NCBI GenBank assembly: GCA_023101885.1
Contig: JALPQD010000361.1
Coordinates: 205,057 to 269,056 of the forward strand
DNA: 64,000 nucleotides
DNA from: Typhlomys cinereus
Taxonomy: Eukaryota > Chordata > Mammalia > Rodentia > Platacanthomyidae
Direction: 5' to 3'
In this document: positions 20,431 through 32,335 of the stretch, piece after piece
Position numbering within the stretch: position 1 is the stretch's first letter
Layout: each line of letters begins with the position of its first letter
Translations under genes and position numbers: made by a program
The notes under the pieces: model-generated
What the model saw: the letters and a program-made list of their open reading frames with translations, nothing else
Database searches by the model: none
Told to the model about the DNA's origin: nothing

Positions 20431-21779
20431 AAACTTGGAAATAAGCAGAGATTTCTCCCTTTTAGGTAAGTTTCAGGATTCAAAACTGTTGAGTTTGTAT
20501 TGATAGGGATATATTATAATTGAGTTAGGACAAATTTTAGATAGCAAACATATCAGATAGATACATATGGGAATTATTTTAATTGAATTTATACTTTGCA
20601 ATGTTATGTTTATGTCACTGTTGTCTATGAACTTTACTTATGTGTAAACCAGTACTCTTGATGTGCATTCTTTCTCAGTTGTTTTATATACACTTATCTT
20701 TTCAAGAGCTCTGTGTAGAGGTAATTAGTAGCATCTTTCTTGTTCTTCTATTTGTTTAATATGATGACTGTTATATAGATATAGTCATTTTGTTTATGGT
20801 TATAATAGTATAGTTAAATTTTCTGGGGCTTTAGGATTTTATCCTTTTGAAAATTTTACTTTGGCAGCCATTAGATTCCTTTTTCCAGTATCATGGCTTC
20901 AGATCAATCTTCCTCTTTACCCCAGTAAGTATCATCAAATGTTTGCCATATGGAAAATACATTGACCTTAAAACTCCTCATTTTCAAAGTTAAATCCAAT
21001 CATATTTTTCCAAAATGTTCCATTTTTCTCATTTTTTGAGAACAAAGGAAAATGTGAAGAAATCAGTAAATTTCCAAGAGCCTGTTGCTGGAGTTTATTG
21101 CGCAATCCTGCAGGAAGGCCTGGCGTGTTCTCAGCAGTTGCTGCTCTCTACATCATCACGCTGTCAATGGACCCTCATCAGTTGCCCAGCAAAGGCTTTA
21201 GTACAGTGTGGCCGTGCACGTGAGGATGCAGAAAGAAGCCAAGGAGACTTAACACTAGCTGAAAACCTGTCAACACTAGGGCGTGGTTCTGTCTTCTTCG
21301 AAAATAGCTTTCAATTCACTGCCATTTCCATGCGAAGCAAGATAGAGGTTGGAGAGAAGAAATCCTCTTGAAAGAATATTTGCTACATAGATATTCTGAA
21401 TATGTGGGAATATGACTCTTAAACTGAGTGTATGTGGGGCTGCTATGAGATTTAATTCAGAAGCAGCTTCTTTGGATCTAACTTAGGAAAAATTTCAGGT
21501 TTATGAATCTGCAATGTGTACTTTAAATATAAATTCATTGAACTCAATTTTCAAGATGAAATGGCTGTAGAAATTCAGCATTTGGGAAGCTAAGGCACTA
21601 ATAATTTATTTAAGATTGAGGGCCTGATGGTCAAGGGGACCATAGCTGAGCATGAAAGGTGGAGCATTGGAGGTAGCTTAAGGTCAGAGAGAACTGGAAG
21701 AAACTCGCCATGACTGTATAGAGCATGGAGAAAGAGAGAAACGAACTGGCAGAGAGACCAGCAGAATTTGGGGAACAGG
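20431..21779. other. Unique AT-rich DNA
   Basis: No repeat family or gene recognised. A 118-codon ORF at 21015-21371 has no recognisable domain and no splice or promoter context; I treat it as chance. Confidence 0.45.
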
Positions 21780-21935
21780 AGAAAACTGTTTTTTTTTTTA
21801 ATATTTTGAAACAAAGTCTTGCATTTCCCCAACTTTCCTGGACCCAAGATTGGGCTTGAACTTTCAACCCTCCTATTTGTGTCTCAAGTACTGGGGTTAT
21901 AGGTGTGCATCACAATACAGAACTCCAGAATTTTC
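21780..21935 (-). repeat. Diverged B1/PB1 SINE
   Basis: Begins with a T-run (antisense A-tail), then AAACAAAGTCTTGCATTTC, GGGCTTGAACTTTCAACCC and TACTGGGGTTATAGGTGTGC. These are the antisense landmarks of a 7SL-derived SINE, strongly diverged. Confidence 0.7.
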
Positions 21936-22780
21936 TTTCACCTTGATGAAGATTACAGGTTTGAGATGTGTGCATATATGCCTACAGGGTAAAAGTATCG
22001 GAAATATGAAACACTTTGACACAGCAAGTATAACATAAACAGCAAGTTTCCTGTTCAGTGTGTGAAGTCATGATTGTAATTAATTTGATAAATATACCCT
22101 ATATTACATGAACATCAATAGTTATATCATTTAAATTTTAGTTCTTTACAAAGGAACTGAACTATTTGAAAGCATTAAGTCTTTCATCTTGTTGGTTCTC
22201 ATGGCAATCCTGTGAGGTCAAAAGGGAAGAATTTTTTTTCTGAGTTACAGATAGCAATAATAATTTGAAGGAGGCCCAAAGATTCTCCTCAGTTCACAAG
22301 GGTAATTAGGCTGCAGAGGGCATAGTCATCTTTGGACTAAGAACGATTTATGTCAATTCCAAAGCCATTCTTCCTACAGTGCCCTTATAGAGAGTTAACC
22401 AACAATGAGAAGGTAAGCTTTCCTTGTGTCTCATTATTTTGTAAGGAAGCTACTTTATACCAAACTGTGACAGTGCACATTAGATCTATATGCATAGAAA
22501 GTCTGTTTCTCATGACATTTATGTCTGACACAAGCAACTTTATGGTAAAAATGGCTTATTGCCTCACAATTTCAGGCTGCATATGGTCCACCACTGAGGA
22601 AAAGTCTCTACAGTAGAAGCTTCGAGCAGGTGGTCGCATCACATCCACAGTCAGGAAACAGAGGGAATGGATGCATGCATGCTTGATAGTGCACAGCTCT
22701 CCTCATTTTTCTGCAGGTCTGGTCTCTCTCAAGTGGGCTTGATCTTCTGCCACAAGTAAAGAAATCCCCTGCATGCATAT
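21936..22780. other. Unique sequence
   Basis: No gene or repeat recognised. An 88-codon ORF at 22350-22616 has no supporting features. Confidence 0.4.
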
Positions 22781-23090
22781 CCTGAGATCAGTCTTTTCTT
22801 TATTATTTATTCAATTGTGAGTGTGTGTGTGCATGTGTATGTATGTATGTATATGTGTGTAAAACCACAGACGAATTCGGGGACCACCATGGCCTCCACT
22901 TCCTCCTTGTTTACTCTGCCCCGGGATTCACAGGCTCCGCCCTACCAGGACTGGAAACGGAAACGCAGGCCACCCCCGCTTCTGCCTGGCGTCTATACGT
23001 AGGGTCTAGGATCCGAACTCAGGACCTTCCACCTGCAAGGCAGAGGCTTAATCCCTGAGCCACCTCTCCAGCCCCCCTGAGATCAGTCTT
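22781..23090 (-). repeat. Complete B2-like tRNA-derived SINE with TSD
   Basis: Body about 22796-23075, flanked by CTGAGATCAGTCTT at 22782-22795 and 23077-23090. The tRNA-like head lies at the right end; complementary to it are an A-box region (GTGGCTCAGGG type) and a B-box GAGTTCGGATCC. The tail at 22817-22862 is a TG/GTAT microsatellite on the + strand. Transcribed by RNA polymerase III in this family and mobilised by L1. It matches the + strand copy at 38829-39155. Confidence 0.9.
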
Positions 23091-23199
23091 AATGCAGAGC
23101 CGCCCTCTCTGTGGCCTCAAGGCCACCTCTACAAAGTGTCAGGTTGACAGTAACAACCACCGTGAAATGAGGACACGAATGCACAGCTTAGTGTTAGAT

Positions 23200-23934
23200 G
23201 CCAGTAAGCCCCGTGGTAGCCCTGTGATAGCCCTATGATAGCCCTGTGTAGCCCTGTGGTAGCCCTGTGATAGCCCTATGATAGCCCTGTGTAGCCCTCT
23301 GGTAGCCCTGTGATAGCACTGTAGTAGCCCTGTGATAGCCCTGTGATAAACCTGTGGTAGCCCCATGGTAGCCCTGTGATAGTCCTGTGGTAGCCCTGTG
23401 ATAGACCTGTGGTAGCCCTGTGATAGACCTGTGGTAGCCCTGTGATAGCCCTGTGATAGACCTGTGGTAGCCCTGTGATAGCCCTGTGATAGACCTGTGG
23501 TAGCCCTGTGATAGAACTGTGGGAGACCTGTGGTAGTCCTGTGATAGACCTGTGATAGATCAGTGGTAGCCCTGTGATAGAACTGTGGGAGACCTGTGGT
23601 AGTCCTGTGATAGACCAGTGATAGATCAGTGGTAGCCCTGTGGTAGCCCTGTGATAGACCTGTGATAGCCCTGTGATAGACCTGTTGTAGCCCTGTGATA
23701 GCCCTGTGGTAGCCCTGTGATAGACCTGTGATAGCCCTGTGATAGACCTGTGGTAGCCCTGTGATAGACCTGTGATAGCCCTGTGATAGCCCTGTGGTAG
23801 CACTGTGATAGACCTGTGATAGCCCTGTGATAGACCTGTGGTAGCCCTGTGATAGACCTGTGGTAGTGCTGTGATAGACCAGTGATAGACCAGTGGTAGC
23901 CCTGTGGTAGCACTGTGATAGAACAGTGAGCTAG
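23200..23934. repeat. 11-bp minisatellite (about 66 units)
   Basis: The unit is TAGCCCTGTGA with frequent TAGACCTGTGG, TAGCACTGTGA and TAGTCCTGTGG variants, often alternating as 22-bp dimers. The - strand is stop-free in all three frames over long distances because 11 is not a multiple of 3, which creates ORFs of up to 175 codons that are not genes. Confidence 0.95.
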
Positions 23935-25775
23935 GGTCACAGTGTGCAGTGAGGAGCTAGGGTCACAATGTGCAGTGAGGAGCTGGGGTTACAGTGTGCA
24001 GTGAGGAGCTGGGGTCACAGTGTGCAGTGAGGAGCTAGGGCCACAGTGTGCAGTGAGGAGCTAGGGTCACAGTGTGCAGCGAGGAGCTAGGGCCACAGCG
24101 GGCAGCGAGGAGCTAGGGTCACAGTGTGCAGTGAGGAGCTGGGGTCACAGTGTGCAGTGAGCTAGGGTCACAGTGTGCAGTGAGCTAGGGTCACAGTGTG
24201 CAGTGAGCTAGGGTCACAGTGTGCAGTGAGGAGCTGGGGTCACAGTGTGCAGTGAGGAGCTGGGGTCACAGTGGGCAGTGAGGAGCTAGGGTCACAGTGT
24301 GCAGTGAGGAGCTGGAGTCACAGTGTGCAGTGAGGAGCTGGGGTCACAGTGTGCAGTGAGGAGCTGGGGTCACAGTGTGCAGTGAGGAGCTGGGGTCACA
24401 GTGTGCAGTGAGCTAGGGTCACAGTGTGCAGTGAGCTAGGGTCACAGTGTGCAGTGAGCTAGGGTCACAGTGTGCAGTGAGCTAGGGTCACAGTGTGCAG
24501 TGAGCTAGGGTCACAGTGTGCAGTGAGGAGCTGGGGTCACAGTGTGCAGTGAGGAGCTGGGGTCACAGTGTGCAGTGAGGAGCTGGGGCCACAGTGTGCA
24601 GTGAGCTAGGGTCACAGTGTGCTGTGAGGAGCTGGGGTCACAGTGTGCAGTGAGGAGCTGGGGTCACAGTGTGCAGTGAGCTAGGGTCACAGCGTGCAGT
24701 GAGGAGCTAGGGTCACAGTGTGCAGTGAGGAGCTAGGGTCACAGTGGGCAGTGAGGAGCTAGGGTCACAGCGGGCAGTGAGGAGCTAGGGTCACAGCGTG
24801 CAGTGAGGAGCTAGGGTCACAGCGTGCAGTGAGGAGCTAGGGTCACAGCGGGCAGTGAGGAGCTAGGGTCACAGTGGGCAGTGAGGAGCTAGGGTCACAG
24901 CGGGCAGTGAGGAGCTAGGGTCACAGTGTGCAGTGAGGAGCTAGGGTCACAGTGGGCAGTGAGGAGCTAGGGCCACAGTGGGCAGTGAGGAGCTAGGGCC
25001 ACAGTGTGCAGTGAGGAGCTGGGGTCACAGTGTGCAGTGAGGAGCTGGGGTCACAGTGTGCAGTGAGGAGCTGGGGTCACAGTGTGCAGTGAGGAGCTGG
25101 GGCCACAGTGGGCAGTGAGGAGCTGGGGCCACAGTGGGCAGTGAGGAGCTGGGGCCACAGTGGGCAGTGAGGAGCTAGGGCCACAGTGGGCAGTGAGGAG
25201 CTAGGGTCACGGTGGGCAGTGAGGAGCTGGGGTCACGGTGTGCAGTGAGGAGATGGGGCCACAGTGGGCAGTGAGGAGCTGGGGTCACAGTGTGCAGTGA
25301 GGAGCTAGGGCCACAGTGGGCAGTGAGGAGCTAGGGTCACAGTGGGCAGTGAGGAGCTAGGGTCACAGTGTGCAGTGAGGAGCTGGGGTCACAGTGTGCA
25401 GTGAGGAGCTGGGGTCACAGTGTGCAGTGAGGAGCTGGGGCCACAGTGGGCAGTGAGGAGCTGGGGCCACAGTGGGCAGTGAGGAGCTAGGGTCACAGTG
25501 GGCAGTGAGGAGCTAGGGCCACGGTGGGCAGTGAGGAGCTGGGGTCACAGTGTGCAGTGAGGAGCTGGGGTCACAGTGTGCAGTGAGGAGATAGGGCCAC
25601 AGTGGGCAGTGAGGAGCTGGGGTCACAGTGGGCAGTGAGGAGCTAGGGTCACGGTGGGCAGTGAGGAGCTAGGGCCACAGTGGGCAGTGAGGAGCTAGGG
25701 TCACAGTGTGCAGTGAGGAGCTAGGGCCACAGTGGGCATTGAGGCACTGTGGTCACAGTGGGCAGTGAGGAGCTG
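23935..25775. repeat. 26-bp minisatellite with 23-bp variants
   Basis: The unit is GAGCTAGGGTCACAGTGTGC plus AGTGAG (26 bp), repeated for about 1.8 kb. Blocks at 24155-24225 and 24405-24520 use a 23-bp form lacking GAG. Variant positions (CTAGGG/CTGGGG, GTCAC/GCCAC, GTGTGC/GTGGGC/GCGGGC) come in patches, as expected from repeated local duplication. It directly follows the 11-bp array, sharing CAGTGA at the junction. Confidence 0.95.
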
Positions 25776-27413
25776 GTGGACTATGGAAGGACTGCATCAA
25801 TAGTGTGCACAGAAAGCTAATATGTGGAAAGGATCTGCATGGGCTCTTTATAGAGCAACCAAGGAGTAGGGGTTAAATGGAGTGATGCTTATGAGAGAAT
25901 TGCACTTCCAAAATCTTAAAAGGTTTCATTTTAATAATTTGATTGCTTTTTTGGAATCCAAACCTTCATGAGTCATTCAGTTCCACAGAGACTTTATCTC
26001 ATTTATTTCTCTCAAAGAAAATCTAATGTGTATCAGGAAGAGTTCTATTCACAAAGGATCTCTTAAAAAGTGGGTAGTAAGAAGAAAAGAACTAAAGTGA
26101 CTCTTTAGGGTTTGAAGCTTTGGATTTGAGGTGAAGAAAAATTGAAATGTTTAAATGTTCAAGCAAGAATAAAAATTTTACTTTACAAAAAGGAACGGAA
26201 GTTAGTTGAGTAATCTGTACCATAATGATTGAAATATGTTTTTTTCAATTATTTTGATAGTTTAAAGATATCTTTTTTCCTGTAATATGTGAAATGAGTC
26301 TTATGAGTTTTAATATTTCTTTCTTTATCTAATTAAAGAAGCAGCTTACTCTTTCTCTTTGGAATTCACATTATTGAATAAAGCTCAAAATCAACAAGAG
26401 CGATGGATTTTGTAATCACTCCATTGACAGTTTTTACTGAAACAAGCGCACACATGACCAAGTACTGTCTTTTAGAAGAATAGCGTTGTGTTAAAGGAAA
26501 GGACAACGTAGTTCTTAAGACAGGCAGACAAAGTGTACGTGGGGAGACGTCCTTGACCTGTGCTGCGCACTCTGAGTTTCCCCAACAGGACTGTGAAACC
26601 GTCTCTAGACAACACTGACCTCACAGTCCATTGGAGTGGTGCCTTGTTTTTCTTGTCCTTTTCACTAAATATCTGGCGAAACAACTTAAACTGGAGAGAT
26701 TGACTGGTTCACCATGCAGAAGAGTACACCTCACGGCGACAGGGGGTGGTGCTGAAGTCGGCGTCGAGATGGTGGTTTGGCTGATTTTCTCCTTTATCCC
26801 TTGGTATTTGGTTTCAGCCGCAGCCGCAGCCCGTGGCCCACCAGCATTTCATTCCTCGGTTTTCCCCAACTTGTCTGAAGGCTTGTCTCCTGCGGGATTC
26901 CAAATCAAGAGAAGGTGGTCGTGGGTGTTAGTCTTTTCTGATAGTGCAGGTCAGAAGGGAAAAAATGGGAAATGAAAATCGCTCAACATTGAAAGTTCTC
27001 ATTTCAGAAGAAATTAATGGAAAAAACTCTGGACATCTTAGGATCCTTCTACCTCACAACTGAGTCCTATGTAACCATATACGATCCCATCAATATCCTG
27101 ATTGCTCAACTAAAGAGTGAACAAACTAATATCTGCATAAAGGAGTTGTTAGACATATTTATGCTTTTTATATGAACAAATTTGTTATTATCAGTGATTG
27201 TTAATGCGCTCCTAACTTTTCCTAACCTTTCTTACTACCCGTGATTGTTAATGTTCTCCTAGCTTTTCCTCACAACTTCTGCTCTTCTATCTTTCTTTCA
27301 TGCTAAAAATCTTACAGGAGTAGACATGACAACAATCATCTATTCAGTACTTTAATTCTCCGATGTCAATTTAGTAACTTGTCTCCAAGAATCTTGATAT
27401 TATTCATGTATTT
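25776..27413. other. Unique AT-rich DNA with a short GC-rich island
   Basis: Nothing recognised in 25776-26480. Near 26730-26900 the sequence is more GC- and CpG-rich (GCCGCAGCCGCAGCCCG near 26817) and holds a 114-codon ORF (26631-26975) with no known domain. A degenerate promoter or pseudogene piece is possible but unsupported. Confidence 0.35.
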
Positions 27414-27952
27414 AACCACAGATTTATTTATTTTTCTGCTCATACATACATAATAGGAACCCCTGTCCTCTCCCTCCCTCCACTCCTCCCTGTTCCCTCT
27501 CCTCTTTGCCCCTTCCTTTCCCCCTCCCTCCCTTCCTTTTTCCCAGTGCCCCTCCCCCATCTCTGAAGCATCCTTTAATGTGTATATCAAACTTTCCTCT
27601 GGGTCCTCCTCTTTGATGAGGTGTAAGGACTCAGTGGCAATTCCTAGAACTCATTCTTCTGTTCCCCTTAAGTATAGGAACACTATTGTGACTGTTAATC
27701 CCTTGCTTCTAAGGATGCTAGTGCCTTTAGCCCATGCTAGACTTTGAGGGGTCAATGATACGTTGGTCATTGCACAGATCATGCAGAGTCTTATTATGAT
27801 TGTTTCGGCCCTAACTTGTGTGGAGTATCTTGCATATCATTACTCCTCCCATCGTTGTGCTCTTACACTCTTACCGCCCTCTCTTCTGCAAATTGCCCTG
27901 AGCTTCAGGATGGGGAGAGGTCAGGCAGGCCTGATTCCAGGAACCACAGATT
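27414..27952 (-). mobile_element. 5'-truncated L1, 3' UTR only, with TSD
   Basis: The body 27425-27941 matches the 3' UTR of the family in reverse: A-tail complement, C/T-rich tract, then the antisense-ORF region. The direct repeat AACCACAGATT lies at 27414-27424 and 27942-27952. The antisense ORF is broken here by an early TGA and the loss of its ATG. Confidence 0.88.
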
Positions 27953-28260
27953 ATTTTTAACCTTTTGTTGTGGTTTCAGTGTGAACCGGTTGACATGTGT
28001 TGAAAGATGTGGTCCCTAGACAGTGGTCTTGCTTTGAGAATTTGTGCAATGCTTTGGACACAATGACAGACACTGGACCATGGGCGAAGGAGAGGGACAT
28101 GTGAGTCACAGTTTGGCTTGGTTTTCAGCACAACCTCTCTGTTTTCCACTCTTACGAGATGTAAACAGCCACCTCAGCTCTAGTGCATCAACCACAGCTG
28201 CTTCCGCTACCATATCTCACCCACCATGACAGGCTGCCTCTCACTGCTTCCTCCCGTAAA
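27953..28260. repeat. Possible degenerate DNA/LTR-type repeat
   Basis: GTGTTGAAAGATGTGGTCCC near 27999, followed by CTCACCCACCATGACAGGC near 28216, recalls an ancient mammalian interspersed repeat with the order 'gtgttggaaggtgtggtcc ... cgccatgac'. Assignment is weak. Confidence 0.3.
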
Positions 28261-30096
28261 TGGCTTATTTGACATATTTTTTCACAGCAAGGAAATCAAC
28301 TAATCAAAATGTCTTCTTTCCCTCCTTCTTTCATTACTTCATGCTTCAGGGCAAGAAGTTTGTTGGTCATGGTCCTTATTTCTTTTCTTCTCCCAGTACT
28401 TTTTATTTTAATTATTTCACTTTCATAATTACCTATGCAAAAGTGCATTCATTTTTAAAATGCAATTTTAACTTTGTTTTTCATTTTTAAACATGTAATG
28501 GCTTATTGTATCTTATCATCTTATTGAGTCCGAGCCTAAATTCTCTACTATTCTTAACTAAATTTTATACTCATCTCTTTGTAATTCATAAATAAAGTTA
28601 AATACATTAGCAGAGACCAGAAGTTCTACATAGGCATATATAGGATAAGGAAATGTAATACAAAACTCTAATTTTTCTGTTCAGTCTTTCCAACATCATT
28701 TAATTAAGGACTAAAGAAGGTCATAGACAGAAATAAGTGAATTAATTCCAATATTTTAAAGTAAGATAATTAACATATTTCTTAGAAATATGCTTGCATT
28801 TTGAGCAGGATACTCTGGATAATATTGATATTGCAACCTGAACAATTGCAGACTTTCATACTCTTGAAAAACAGATATAATTAAATATTATTCAGAAAAA
28901 GTCCTACATTGTAAAACATAGAGATGAAGATAAGAAAATCGTAAGAGAAGATAGAAAATGCTTAACCTCCCAATGACTAGTAGACTAAATGTGTCAATAC
29001 CCCAGGGTGTCTCTACTCAGGTTGAGACCAAACCTGAGATCTCAGGTAACTCCAGGGAAATTATATTCTCTCTAGATATTTATGTTTCTTCATCTGTTCA
29101 GAGGAAGAGTTCGATGTATTAAAATTTACAAGTTCCCATTAACTCAAAAGTAATTTAATTTAATTATATGCACCAAATAGTACAGAGTACATGTTCCAGC
29201 AAGCATTAAAGCAGGGAATGAAATCTATGTAAAAGTTCATGTCAATTTACCTCAAAAGGCTAATAATCTCATTTAAGAAGAGATATCTTGTGATGGTCAC
29301 AAAGGCAAATTCATGGAGGGAAACATTTGAGTTGATACTCTGTGATATGTCCAATTGTGATACATGGGCTTGAGGTTCCAGTAGGCACAATTTTTGGAAC
29401 AGATTGCGTTTTCTATCTGTTCGTAATTGGTCCAACTTCCTGCCAGATAGTTCAGTATTTATATGAATAAATTCACATTTATGTGCATAAATATTTTCTT
29501 TCAAATTAATGAGATGACCCTAATTGAAAATAAATATAAAGTTACATCATGTCATCCTTTAAGTTCAGCTGTCTCTTAATGAAAAAGCAGATAGTGGTCC
29601 CAGTCATTTATTATCTGCATGTCTGGAGGAGAATCTGTGCTTTGGAAATCACCACCCTTTAGAAAGCCATGTGTAAGGACTAGCTGCTCACAGGGCCTGT
29701 GAATTATTATCCACAGTAAAATGCCGTATGATCTTTGTCTAGTGCAGCAAGGCCTCAAAGACTGAAGAACATGTTTTTTTTTTTTTAAAAAAAAATTATT
29801 TTTCTTAAAGGAATATCTGGCAATAATTCTCTAGAGCCTTCAGATAACATGGAATAAATACAAGCATGCACACACACACACACACACACTAACCATGGAA
29901 TAATAACAAACCAAGATTTTACACATTTCTGCCAAAATTCAGGTTTATATGGAAAAAAGAACTGGCAAAAATATCCATGCTCTAGGACTTGTGGCTTTCT
30001 AAAAATTCCTTTCCATTGTTCTTGAAAATAACACTCTGTTGGAAATTCTCTGGATTCAAGGACAGGTGAGAGAAAAGTGAACAGATCTCCCTGTGC

Positions 30097-30137
<41 letters not shown>

Positions 30138-32041
30138 ATTACTTTTCTCCCTATGCAAGAAAATCACCTTGATTTTCATCTCCTCGAGCATTAAGAAAAA
30201 TTAAATGGATTTTACCCAGGAGAACTGGAAGCATGAAAACCCATTTAAACTGAGCATTAAGTCTTAATCTTGAAGTTAAACAAAACATGCAATTTTTTAA
30301 ATTCTAGGTATGCTCTTAATATGAGGAGCATTTGCAGGCTGGAGAGAGAGAATTCTTTCCTTCCTTCATTGACTGCAGTGCTATCATTCAAACAGAACAT
30401 TAGAGCTTAACATGCCATTATAAAGATATTTAAACATGTTTGAACTAAAAATTTAATATATTTTAAGCTCATTATTATTCCTTTCAGTTTGTCTAAATTT
30501 GTCACAAAGCGTTAGAGACCAAACTTAATACTTATTCCTTGAAGAGACAAAGGCAAAATCAGAAACCAAGGAAGGCATGTGAGATAACACAGGTCACCAG
30601 TATAGCATTGTTTGCTGTTTGCTAAGGTTGATCTCATGTTAAGGGATCTGACCACCAAAAACTCCAAAAACACATTGAAAGACACTAGGAATATTTTTGA
30701 GTGATGCATAATTTAGTAGCTTAGTGGTGACAGTTTTGTAGTCTCAAACTCCTCATATAGAATACATTAAATATATATCGTTATTTGTGTATCAATTATG
30801 ACTCAATAAAATTATTTAAAATATGGATAATAAAATAACACCATGGGGGAGTTTTGATCACTGTATAGCATGAGTGTTATGGTTTTAAATTCCAAATATA
30901 GGACATTCTAAGTAATTACATCAGCACAGGAAAGAGCCCACTGATCCCCAGTGACCTTGACAGCTCCTAGAGAAGGAAGCCAGAGTTAGTCTCAGGCAGA
31001 GCAGCAGAGTCCAATATGTTCACTCCAGAGCTCCTGTGTTGTCTCCTGCAAGAAAGAACTGAATCGTTATTCCCCCTACACATAAAAATAGTTTTCAGGT
31101 TTCCTTTCTTTTTTGATGTCCTTTTTCTTTTTAACGTTTATTCAAAAGATATTTTTTCATATTTAACTTCAATAAGTTAAGTATCTACTTGTTAACTTTG
31201 TCTTTCATGATAAATATTCATAGAGAAAGGCAACCATAATTGTTGTAGTATGAGAGGTGTTTGTCCTGACCGTCTGTTCAGATCAGATGCAGTAGTTTTT
31301 CCATTAATTGAGAGGTGTCTTTAATGCAGTCTCCTGTGACTCTAGATACAGAAATCTTTGTCCAGCATTGTCTGGCTACTTTCTTTTCTCTTTCACTTCA
31401 TTCCTGACATTTCTAAATGATATTTTCTAATGTTCATAGACAGTTGCTTACTACAACCTCTTCAAATTAGTCACATGAAATATGAAAATGTAGGAAGTAT
31501 AATATATGTACTGACTACAAATTAAAATCTAAGATCATTTTGTTAAATGAAGAGTAAAACTGCAGAAACTACTATACGCCAAATAGCTATCCCAAGATAA
31601 ATAGATACATTCAGTTAACTTCCCACTTGGCATTGGTCTATTGGAAAGTAATCCCTTTCTACACTACAGTTAAAAAAATGATTGAGGCAGATAGCTAATA
31701 TTTGAATTTCCCTTTGGCTTCTAAACCTGTATTGTTCCACAATATGTGTAACGCTGTCTTTACTGCCTAACTACTATGTTTAGCAAAGACAGCAGGAGAA
31801 ATTCTCCGTTAACCTTGATTATCCTCCTGCTATCTAGTGGCTGCTGTTGCTGTGTCATGGTTAGAACTTTGGCTTAACTGCCATGTGGGGAAAGGCAAAC
31901 CCTCAAGATGCTCCACAACAGACTCTGTTCATCCCCAGCTCTGCCACTTCTATGATGAGGCTCAGGCAGACTTCTTAATCTTCCTACATTACTACCTCCT
32001 TCAGTCACGGCAAGCTGTGTAAAGTAAAATGCTGACCAGAA

Positions 32042-32043
<2 letters not shown>
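28261..32043. other. Unique AT-rich DNA with simple repeats
   Basis: No gene found over 3.8 kb. An (AC)n run lies at 29868-29889, an A-run of about 38 at 30098-30136, and a T-run/A-run pair at 29773-29795. Short ORFs lack domains. Confidence 0.5.

Positions 32044-32094
<51 letters not shown>
32044..32094. repeat. (TG)n microsatellite
   Basis: About 25 uninterrupted TG dinucleotides. Confidence 0.97.
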
Positions 32095-32096
<2 letters not shown>

Positions 32097-32335
32097 GGGA
32101 CATTATAGTAGTATTAGCACTGATATTGTTTTCAAGAATGTCCTTATATGCAATGCTAAACCTATCTACTTTGTTTTATATATGAGGCAAACAAAACATT
32201 TATTCCAAGGTTGTGTAAGGATAACAAAAACTAAATGAGAGGATTGCACAGCCGGTGAAAACATCTTATGCTACACTTGCAGTTTTCTAAGGTCCTGTGG
32301 CTCCTCTTCTTCTAGCCTTATCCTGGTTAACACCG

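Noticed and set aside
21015..21371. 118-codon + strand ORF
   Set aside because: No family resemblance and no promoter, poly(A) or splice signals that I could support.
23276..23803. 175-codon - strand ORF with repeated GYHRAITGLSQ-like peptides
   Set aside because: It is produced by the 11-bp minisatellite, whose - strand lacks stops in any phase; start and end fall inside the array.
23935..25775. CRISPR-like array
   Set aside because: Units are contiguous without unique spacers and the context is mammalian; it is a minisatellite.
26700..26980. Possible CpG-island promoter or first exon
   Set aside because: Only a short GC-rich patch, with no clear donor site, conserved coding or core promoter element.
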